DNA from: CAZWRK01 sp964635875
GTDB lineage: Bacteria > Pseudomonadota > Gammaproteobacteria > Burkholderiales > Aquaspirillaceae
DNA length: 11,856 bases
Assembly: GCA_964635875.1 (NCBI GenBank)
Contig: CAZWRK010000123.1
Location: forward strand, 1 to 11,856
Direction: 5' to 3'
In this document: positions 7,487-11,856 of the stretch, in pieces
Position numbering within the stretch: position 1 is the stretch's first letter
Layout: the number at the start of each line of letters is the position of its first letter
Program-made: the position numbers and the translations under genes
The notes under the pieces: model-generated
Told to the model about the DNA's origin: nothing
Database searches by the model: none
The model's input: only the letters and a program-made list of their open reading frames with translations

Positions 7487-8290
7487 ATGAATCCAACGCT
7501 TGCTTTTGATATTGAAACGATCCCAGATGTGCCCGGTTTGCGCCGTTTATATGATTTGGGTGATGACATTCCGGATAGCGATGTTGCGAATTTCGCATTC
7601 CAGCGGCAACGTCAGAAAAATGGATCAGATTTCTTGCCGCACCATTTGCATCGGGTGGTGGCGATTTCGTGTTTGCTGCGCTGGGGCGAGGATCGCTTGC
7701 ATATCGGGACGCTGGGCAAGCTGGGCGATGATGAGGCGAGTCAGATCGCTGAATTTTTTGCGTTGATCGAAAAATATAGCCCGCAATTAGTGAGCTGGAA
7801 TGGCGGGGGATTTGATCTTCCAGCCTTGCATTACCGTGCGCTGGTGAACGGGGTGAGTGCGCCACGCTATTGGGATTTGGGCGAGAACGATCGCGACTTT
7901 AAGTGGAATAACTATATTAGTCGCTACCACATGCGCCATTTAGATTTGATGGATGTGTTGGCGATGTATCAGCCGCGTGCTAATGCACCGTTAGACGATT
8001 TGGCGAAATTGTCTGGCTTCCCCGGCAAGCTTGGGATGGATGGCAGCAAGGTTTGGGACGCTTGGCAAAATGGCCAGCAGCAAGAGGTGCGTGATTATTG
8101 CGAAACCGATGTGGCAAACACATGGTTGGTCTTTTTGCGGTTCCAAAAAATGCGTGGGCACTTGAGCGAGCAGGCATACCGCCAAGAGTGCGATCGCTTT
8201 CGGGCGCATTTAAGCACTCTGCCGCAGGCGCATTGGCCGGTGTTTTTGAACGCATGGCCCACCGTTGACAATGGCGGCCGGTCGGCGTAG
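7487..8290 (+). CDS. Predicted 3'-5' exonuclease, PolB-type DEDDy domain
   Basis: The product is a 267-residue stand-alone protein matching the predicted 3'-5' exonucleases related to the proofreading domain of family-B DNA polymerases (DNA_pol_B_exo2 type). The three exonuclease motifs are visible. Exo I is D8-I-E10 in LAFDIETIPD. Exo II is N105/D110 in SWNGGGFDLPALHYRAL. Exo III is Y204-C-E-T-D208, the Tyr giving the DEDDy subtype. These acids would bind two metal ions and remove 3' nucleotides; the physiological substrate (DNA or RNA) is unknown. The start at 7487 fits the family N-terminus, but no convincing Shine-Dalgarno precedes it, so initiation may be weak. The last codons also carry a promoter for the downstream riboswitch unit. 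Confidence 0.9.
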   Translation: MNPTLAFDIETIPDVPGLRRLYDLGDDIPDSDVANFAFQRQRQKNGSDFLPHHLHRVVAISCLLRWGEDRLHIGTLGKLGDDEASQIAEFFALIEKYSPQLVSWNGGGFDLPALHYRALVNGVSAPRYWDLGENDRDFKWNNYISRYHMRHLDLMDVLAMYQPRANAPLDDLAKLSGFPGKLGMDGSKVWDAWQNGQQQEVRDYCETDVANTWLVFLRFQKMRGHLSEQAYRQECDRFRAHLSTLPQAHWPVFLNAWPTVDNGGRSA

Positions 8291-8293
8291 ATT
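8265..8293 (+). promoter_or_regulatory. Sigma70-type promoter overlapping the exonuclease stop codon
   Basis: A perfect -35 hexamer TTGACA (8265-8270), an exact 17-base spacer and a TAGATT -10 (8288-8293, 4 of 6) are present. The predicted start is near 8300, about six bases before the first SAM-II-like aptamer. The -10 begins on the TAG stop of the exonuclease gene. The position is what a dedicated riboswitch promoter requires. Confidence 0.7.
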
Positions 8294-8305
8294 TTGCAGC
8301 GTTAT

Positions 8306-8360
8306 TGCGCCGATTTGAACTCCAGCTTGCGGGGCGCACAATAAATACTCGCTAAAGCGG
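8306..8360 (+). promoter_or_regulatory. SAM-II-like riboswitch aptamer, copy 1
   Basis: The sequence follows the SAM-II (metA) H-type pseudoknot pattern. P1 is TGCGCC (8306-8311) with GGCGCA (8333-8338). The loop opens with the conserved GATTTG (8312-8317) and contains GCTTGC (8325-8330). An A-rich strand AATAAAT follows, whose AAAT (8343-8346) can pair with ATTT (8313-8316). Last is the conserved GCTAAAG (8351-8357). The known class binds S-adenosylmethionine and turns off methionine/SAM genes. A terminator follows at 8383. The call comes from consensus memory and hand pairing. Confidence 0.75.
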
Positions 8361-8382
8361 CTCGGATCTATTGTCCTAGCGA

Positions 8383-8415
8383 CCCGCTTACGTTCAAGCG
8401 GGTTTTTGCGTTTTT
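8383..8415 (+). terminator. Intrinsic terminator, expression platform of aptamer 1
   Basis: CCCGCTT (8383-8389), loop ACGTTC, AAGCGGG (8396-8402) and TTTTT (8403-8407) form a canonical terminator, with a second T5 at 8411-8415. Its 5' arm CCGCTT (8384-8389) is also complementary to AAGCGG (8355-8360) in the conserved 3' part of aptamer 1. This gives a plausible antiterminator when the aptamer is unfolded. There is no reading frame between aptamer 1 and this hairpin, so it looks like an attenuator. Confidence 0.85.
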
Positions 8416-8431
8416 AGGCATTGATTTGACC

Positions 8432-8490
8432 GCGCCGATTTAATCGACTACTTGCGGGGCGCAGGGAGAGATCCCGAATCCGCTAAAGCG
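8432..8490 (+). promoter_or_regulatory. SAM-II-like riboswitch aptamer, copy 2, with inserted hairpin
   Basis: This is a second element with the same anchors as copy 1: P1 GCGCC (8432-8436) with GGCGC (8458-8462), GATTTA (8437-8442), CTTGCGGGGCGCA (8451-8463, shared exactly with copy 1) and CGCTAAAGCG (8481-8490). GATTT (8437-8441) can pair with GAATC (8476-8480). Between P1 and that strand is an extra hairpin GGGA-GAGA-TCCC (8464-8475) with a GNRA-type loop. It lies about 40 bases before the ribosome site of the 99-codon gene, with no terminator between, so it may act on translation. Confidence 0.68.
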
Positions 8491-8542
8491 TCGCCTGACC
8501 TGCAGTTGGGCTTCGCATTTCAAACTTTGAAAGGAAGACACC

Positions 8543-8842
8543 ATGTATGACTGCCAACAGGATGTATACGCCGAATTTTCTGACGCCGATTTTGTGGCGC
8601 ATCGCCCGCGCCCTTTGAGTGGCACGGTGCGCATTACCCACTCTGGTGAATGGTCACCGGCACTTGAGGCCTTGATTGCGCGGATTGAGTCGTTGGGCTA
8701 CACGCCCGAGCATCTCACGCAAAAAATTGTGCTCACCCACGTGAGCTTTGAGCACGCCTTGTATTTGAATCGTATTTTTGGCGAGCAATATTGTGTGAGT
8801 GCCGATTTTGTGGCCTCAAGGCCGAGTCGCTTGGCGTTGTAA
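8543..8842 (+). CDS. Uncharacterised 99-residue protein under the tandem SAM-II-like leader
   Basis: I do not recognise a family. The start at 8543 has AAGGA (8531-8535) with a 7-base spacer. The protein is soluble-looking, with no signal peptide or membrane segment, one Trp (W37), two Cys (C4, C84) and no Met after the initiator. A mixed alpha/beta middle (about 26-83) is flanked by near-identical motifs, ADFVAHRPRPL at 15-25 and ADFVASRPSRL at 87-97. The gene has its own promoter, leader and terminator, so it is monocistronic. If the leader senses SAM, the protein should be made when SAM is low and would be expected to serve methionine/SAM supply or the response to its lack. That is inference from the leader alone. 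Confidence 0.75.
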   Translation: MYDCQQDVYAEFSDADFVAHRPRPLSGTVRITHSGEWSPALEALIARIESLGYTPEHLTQKIVLTHVSFEHALYLNRIFGEQYCVSADFVASRPSRLAL

Positions 8843-8846
8843 TCTG

Positions 8847-8870
8847 AAGCGGCGTTCTGCCGCTTTTTTC
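8847..8870 (+). terminator. Intrinsic terminator after the 99-codon gene
   Basis: A perfect 7-bp stem AAGCGGC (8847-8853) / GCCGCTT (8859-8865) with loop GTTCT is followed by a T-run to 8869. It starts four bases after the stop codon and closes the riboswitch unit. Only 16 bases separate the T-run from the norM start. Confidence 0.9.
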
Positions 8871-8885
8871 TTTTAGATCGAGTCC

Positions 8886-10289
8886 ATGTTATTGCATCGT
8901 TTTTATGCGCGTCGCCACGCTCTCTTGGCGGAATCTCGCGCCTTGTTGGGGTTGGCTATTCCGATGATGGTGGCGCAAATTGCCCAAGTTGCGACCGGCT
9001 TTGTCGATACCGTGATGGCCGGACGGGTGGGGACAACCGACTTGGCGGCGGTATCGATTGGCGCGAGTGTGCTGATTACGGTCACGATTAGTTTGGCCGG
9101 TATGGTGATGGCGCTCAACCCAATTATTTCCCATCATTTTGGGGCGGATGAGCGCCATCATATTGCTTCGAGTGTGCGCCAAGGTTTGTGGAATGCGCTG
9201 CTGTTGGGGGGGCTTGGGGCGGGCGGGATGCTGTTGTTTGCCGTGTATCTGCCTGATATTTTGAGCCTATCGCCCCAAGTCGAGGCGATGACCTACACCT
9301 ATTTAGTGGGTGCCGCGACAGGGGTGCCAGCCTTTTTGTTATATCGGGTATTCCATGCGTGTTTGTCGAGCATCAACCTGACCCGCCCGATTATGGTGAC
9401 GAGCTTAGTCGCCTTGGCGCTGAATGTGCCGTTGAATTATGTGTTTATTCATGGCCTATGGGGGCTACCGGCCTTGGGCGGCGCGGGATGTGGCTGGGCA
9501 ACAGCAATGGTGTATTGGTTTAGTTTGTTGGTGCTTGCGGGCTATTGCGCGTGGTCACCTAAGGTTAGACCTCTGGCAATTTTTGGCCGCTTCGAGTGGC
9601 CGAGTCTGGCTTTGCAACGCACGATTGTGCGGCTAGGAACACCGATTGCGTTTTCTTTTTTCCTTGAGGTCAGCGCGTTTACCTTTGTGGCGATGCTGAT
9701 TACCCCGTTTGGTGAAACGGTGGTGGCAGGGCATCAGGTGGTGATTAATTTTTCGGCCTTGATTTATATGATCCCGCAAAGTTTGGCGACGGCGTTGAGT
9801 GTGCGTGTCGGGCAAACGATTGGGGCGGGTGATTATGTCGAGGCGCGGTTTAAGAGCGGCGCTGGTTTGTTGACGGGTTTGGTTTTAGCGTTGATCACAT
9901 CCGCGCTGGTTTTGGCGGGCAATGTGTCGATTGCGAGCATTTATTCGACCGATCCGGCGGTGATTGCCTTGGCGGCGCACCTGCTGCTGTTTTCTGCGGT
10001 TTTCCAGTTTTCCGATGCGGCGCAAACGATTGCTTCGGGCGCGTTGCGTGGGTATCGGATTACCAGCGTGCCGATGATGATTCATGCGGTGTCGTTTTGG
10101 GGGATTGGGCTGGGACTGGGCGTGATTTTGGGGCTGATGTTGCCGGTGCGTCCTGAGTGGGGTTGGTCGGGGCCATTGGGCGTTGAGGGGTTTTGGGCGG
10201 CATTGGTGTTAAGTTTGACTGTCGCGGCAGTGCTGCTGGTGTGGTATTTGAATCGGATCAGTCGCCTGCGTTTGATTCGTCAACATTAA
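8886..10289 (+). CDS. norM: MATE-family multidrug efflux transporter, NorM type
   Basis: NorM exports cationic drugs and dyes across the inner membrane in exchange for Na+ or H+. The 467-residue product is strongly hydrophobic with about twelve membrane segments in two homologous halves. It closely resembles Neisseria NorM: GFVDTVMAGR, LNVPLNYVFIHG, LPALGGAGCGWAT, YMIPQSLATALSVRVG and ALRGYRITSVPMMIH. The cation-site acids described for gonococcal NorM fall at the same numbers, D41, E261 and D377. The ATG at 8886 has only a weak GAG (8880-8882) before it and lies 16 bases after a terminator T-run, so its promoter must be upstream of that terminator, or it depends on read-through. murB follows after 10 bases. 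Confidence 0.95.
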   Translation: MLLHRFYARRHALLAESRALLGLAIPMMVAQIAQVATGFVDTVMAGRVGTTDLAAVSIGASVLITVTISLAGMVMALNPIISHHFGADERHHIASSVRQGLWNALLLGGLGAGGMLLFAVYLPDILSLSPQVEAMTYTYLVGAATGVPAFLLYRVFHACLSSINLTRPIMVTSLVALALNVPLNYVFIHGLWGLPALGGAGCGWATAMVYWFSLLVLAGYCAWSPKVRPLAIFGRFEWPSLALQRTIVRLGTPIAFSFFLEVSAFTFVAMLITPFGETVVAGHQVVINFSALIYMIPQSLATALSVRVGQTIGAGDYVEARFKSGAGLLTGLVLALITSALVLAGNVSIASIYSTDPAVIALAAHLLLFSAVFQFSDAAQTIASGALRGYRITSVPMMIHAVSFWGIGLGLGVILGLMLPVRPEWGWSGPLGVEGFWAALVLSLTVAAVLLVWYLNRISRLRLIRQH

Positions 10290-10299
10290 GAGAGTGATC

Positions 10300-11325
10300 G
10301 TGGATTTGCCTGTTATTTCTAATTATCCGTTAGTCCAGTTAAATACATTTGGGATTGCGGCTTCTGCTGCCCGTTTTATGGCGCTGACAGATGTGGCGCA
10401 GTTACCGGCCTTGCTGGCCGATCAGGCATTTTGCGCAGGGCCGCGTTTTATTCTGGGCGGCGGTAGCAATGTGGTGCTGACGGATGATTTTGCTGGGACG
10501 TTGGTTCAGGTCGCGCTTAAGGGGGTGTCTGTCGTTGAGGAGACGGCGGAATGCGTGTGGATCGACGCGGCGGCGGGCGAGGTGTGGCATGACTTTGTGC
10601 GCCAGACTTTAAGCATGGGCGCGTACGGTTTGGAAAACTTGAGTTTGATCCCCGGTACGGTTGGCGCGTGTCCGATTCAGAATATTGGTGCGTATGGCGT
10701 TGAAGTGAAGGATGTGATTGATTCGGTGCTTGCGGTGCGGATCGCCGATGGGGTCATGCGACGCTTTGCCTGCGATGAATGTGGGTTTGCGTATCGAGAG
10801 AGTGTATTTAAGCAGGCGGAGAAGGGGCAGTGGCTGATTTTGTCGGTGCGTTTCCGTCTTTCTAAGCAGGCGCGCTTGAAGTTGGACTATGGCGATATTC
10901 AGGCGCAATTGCAGGCGATGGCGGTCGTGGTTCCGACGGCGATGGATGTGTCTGATGCGATTTGCGCGATTCGGCAACGCAAGTTACCAGATCCGGCGGT
11001 ATTGGGGAATGCGGGGAGTTTCTTCAAAAATCCGATTGTGACTGCGTCTGAGTTGATTCGTCTGCGTTCGTTATTTCCAGATGTCGTTCATTATCCGATG
11101 CCGGATGGCGGTGCGAAATTGGCGGCGGGTTGGCTCATTGAGCAGGCCGGTTTGAAGGGCGCGCGCCAGGGGGCGGTTGGCGTGCATGTGAATCAGGCTT
11201 TGGTGTTGGTGAATTATGGTGGCGCGCAGGGACGAGAGGTCTTGGCGATGGCAGAGGCGGTGCAGGCGGCAGTGATGGCGCGTTATGGGGTGCGCTTAGA
11301 AATGGAGCCGTCAGTTTTGCCGTAG
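10300..11325 (+). CDS. murB: UDP-N-acetylenolpyruvoylglucosamine reductase MurB
   Basis: MurB reduces UDP-GlcNAc-enolpyruvate to UDP-MurNAc with NADPH and FAD, an essential cytoplasmic step of peptidoglycan synthesis. The 341-residue product is a type I (E. coli-like) MurB. It shows NTFGI near the N-terminus, the FAD-binding GGGSNVVLTDDFAGTLV, NLSLIPGTVGACPIQNIGAYGVE, R166 in FAYRES, the catalytic serine S240 in GNAGSFFKNP, GGAKLAAGWLIEQAGLKG, and a glutamate near the C-terminus (E334 or E336). GTG codons at 10294 and 10300 are both possible. 10300 is preferred because AGAGAG (10289-10294) then sits 5 bases away. It is probably co-transcribed with norM. Confidence 0.96.
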   Translation: MDLPVISNYPLVQLNTFGIAASAARFMALTDVAQLPALLADQAFCAGPRFILGGGSNVVLTDDFAGTLVQVALKGVSVVEETAECVWIDAAAGEVWHDFVRQTLSMGAYGLENLSLIPGTVGACPIQNIGAYGVEVKDVIDSVLAVRIADGVMRRFACDECGFAYRESVFKQAEKGQWLILSVRFRLSKQARLKLDYGDIQAQLQAMAVVVPTAMDVSDAICAIRQRKLPDPAVLGNAGSFFKNPIVTASELIRLRSLFPDVVHYPMPDGGAKLAAGWLIEQAGLKGARQGAVGVHVNQALVLVNYGGAQGREVLAMAEAVQAAVMARYGVRLEMEPSVLP

Positions 11326-11342
11326 GTGGGAAGCGGGATTAT

Positions 11343-11374
11343 AAAAAAGGGCGCACAATCGTACGCCCTTTTTT
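11343..11374. terminator. Terminator after murB, bidirectional
   Basis: AAAAAAGGGCG (11343-11353) pairs with CGCCCTTTTTT (11364-11374), with one inner mismatch and two further pairs towards an AATC loop. The A-run before and T-run after let it work in both directions. It is 17 bases after the murB stop. Confidence 0.88.
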
Positions 11375-11391
11375 ATCGAAACCTGAAAAGC

Positions 11392-11416
11392 AAAAAACCC
11401 TGATGATCAGGGTTTT
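11392..11416 (-). terminator. Terminator of the minus-strand tRNA operon
   Basis: A perfect 10-bp stem, AAAACCCTGA (11394-11403) with TCAGGGTTTT (11407-11416) and a 3-base loop, lies 28 bases downstream of the last tRNA on the minus strand. It ends in a six-T run on that strand. The plus-side tail is interrupted (TTTTCTATTTT), so the main direction is leftward. Confidence 0.85.
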
Positions 11417-11444
11417 CTATTTTGATGCGCACTCTAAGTAAGAG

Positions 11445-11520
11445 TGGCGTCCCCACGGGGATTCGAACCCCGGTTATCGCCGTGAAAGGGCGGTGTCCTA
11501 GGCCTCTAGACGATGGGGAC
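11445..11520 (-). tRNA. tRNA-Glu (UUC), copy 1
   Basis: A 76-base cloverleaf with encoded CCA; acceptor GTCCCCA pairs with TGGGGAC, and the anticodon TTC is at 11484-11486. The T-arm reads CCGGG-TTCGAAT-CCCCG. The pair at the base of the anticodon stem (27-43) is C-A rather than C-G. It is last in transcription order and only 3 bases after tRNA-Arg copy 1. Confidence 0.96.
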
Positions 11521-11523
11521 AGG

Positions 11524-11600
11524 TGGCGCACCCGGAGCGATTCGAACGCCCGACCCTCTGGTTCGTAGCCAGATACTCTATCCAACTGAGCTACGGATGC
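11524..11600 (-). tRNA. tRNA-Arg (ACG), copy 1
   Basis: A 77-base cloverleaf with encoded CCA; acceptor GCATCCG pairs with CGGGTGC (one G-U), and the anticodon ACG is at 11564-11566 in a TCTGG/CCAGA stem. The adenosine at position 34 would be read as inosine after TadA editing, decoding CGU/CGC/CGA. Confidence 0.96.
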
Positions 11601-11623
11601 ACAGGCACTGCTTTAAATTGTTG

Positions 11624-11699
11624 TGGCGTCCCCACGGGGATTCGAACCCCGGTTATCGCCGTGAAAGGGCGGTGTCCTAGGCCTCTAGACGATGGGGAC
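11624..11699 (-). tRNA. tRNA-Glu (UUC), copy 2
   Basis: Identical to copy 1, 179 bp away, with encoded CCA and anticodon TTC at 11663-11665. Its 3' end is 23 bases before tRNA-Arg copy 1 in transcription order. Confidence 0.96.
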
Positions 11700-11702
11700 A
11701 GG

Positions 11703-11779
11703 TGGCGCACCCGGAGCGATTCGAACGCCCGACCCTCTGGTTCGTAGCCAGATACTCTATCCAACTGAGCTACGGATGC
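11703..11779 (-). tRNA. tRNA-Arg (ACG), copy 2
   Basis: Identical to copy 1, with anticodon ACG at 11743-11745. Its CCA end is 3 bases before tRNA-Glu copy 2. Confidence 0.96.
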
Positions 11780-11802
11780 ACAGGCACTGCTTTAAATTGT
11801 TG

Positions 11803-11856
11803 TGGCGTCCCCACGGGGATTCGAACCCCGGTTATCGCCGTGAAAGGGCGGTGTCC
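11803..11856 (-). tRNA. tRNA-Glu (UUC), copy 3, truncated by window edge
   Basis: The 3' 54 bases, including CCA, T-arm and the anticodon TTC (11842-11844), match copies 1 and 2. The 5' 22 bases lie beyond the window. Confidence 0.92.

Larger units (their letters stand above)
11444..11856. repeat. Tandem 179-bp repeat carrying tRNA-Glu and tRNA-Arg
   Basis: Unit 1 starts at 11444/11445, unit 2 at 11624 and unit 3 at 11803, the last cut by the window end. Units 1 and 2 are base-for-base identical by eye, including the 3-base and 23-base spacers. The left flank of unit 1 is unique, so the array's downstream end is inside the window and its upstream end is beyond it. Confidence 0.95.

Noticed and set aside
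8585..8814. Two more GCCGATTTT occurrences in the 99-codon gene, considered as further aptamer copies
   Set aside because: Neither is followed by the TTGC block, a P1 partner or GCTAAAG. They encode the repeated ADFVA motif instead.
8838..8843. TGTAAT as a -10 box for norM
   Set aside because: No -35 at suitable spacing, and the start would fall inside the terminator stem.
10294..10299. GTG at 10294 as the murB start
   Set aside because: Only a few bases would separate it from the AAGAG element; the GTG at 10300 has proper spacing. The difference is two residues and not certain.
11523..11747. 74-codon open frame across the tRNA array (and a similar minus-strand frame 11373-11585)
   Set aside because: Translations of tRNA genes give such spurious proteins repeatedly; the DNA is fully explained by tRNA-Glu and tRNA-Arg.
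11444..11856. Regularly spaced identical repeats resembling a CRISPR array or satellite
   Set aside because: The 179-bp period is made of two complete tRNA genes with conserved spacers; there are no variable spacers.

Overview
The window reads as ordinary chromosome of a betaproteobacterium, most likely in or near the Neisseriales. The basis is the trpF-trpB-trpA-accD gene order, a NorM transporter closely resembling the Neisseria type, and the tRNA-Glu/tRNA-Arg sequences. The genus cannot be named from sequence alone. No insertion sequence, prophage, integrase or CRISPR array is visible.

Layout. Positions 1-3441 (+) hold the end of the tryptophan operon (trpF truncated by the window edge, trpB, trpA) followed by accD, and an intrinsic terminator closes this block. 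A small secreted protein resembling DUF3617 lies on the minus strand (3492-4043). It is divergent from a twin-arginine, beta-carbonic-anhydrase-like protein (4151-4705, +). A bidirectional terminator separates that gene from ppsA (4798-7185, -), phosphoenolpyruvate synthase. After a 301-bp divergent intergenic region comes a PolB-like DEDDy 3'-5' exonuclease (7487-8290, +). Positions 8265-8870 form a compact, self-contained transcription unit, described below. Then come norM (MATE efflux) and murB (cell-wall synthesis), a pair of facing terminators, and a minus-strand tandem array of tRNA-Glu(UUC)/tRNA-Arg(ACG) in identical 179-bp units running off the window end.

The most interesting part is 8265-8870. 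A consensus-like sigma70 promoter (TTGACA, 17-nt spacer, TAGATT) overlaps the exonuclease stop codon and would start transcription a few bases before a sequence that matches the SAM-II riboswitch aptamer. That aptamer is followed by an intrinsic terminator whose 5' arm can pair instead with the aptamer's conserved 3' segment. A second, diverged SAM-II-like aptamer follows, with a small GNRA-capped hairpin inserted. A Shine-Dalgarno and a 99-codon ORF of no recognised family come next, and then a strong terminator. The parts suggest a two-stage, S-adenosylmethionine-responsive control region driving one small unknown protein. That protein has no methionine after the start and carries a repeated motif at its two ends. 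The aptamer calls rest on my recollection of the SAM-II consensus and hand-drawn pairing, not on a covariance-model search.

The remaining genes are housekeeping: tryptophan synthesis, the first step of fatty-acid synthesis, gluconeogenesis, peptidoglycan precursor synthesis and multidrug export.
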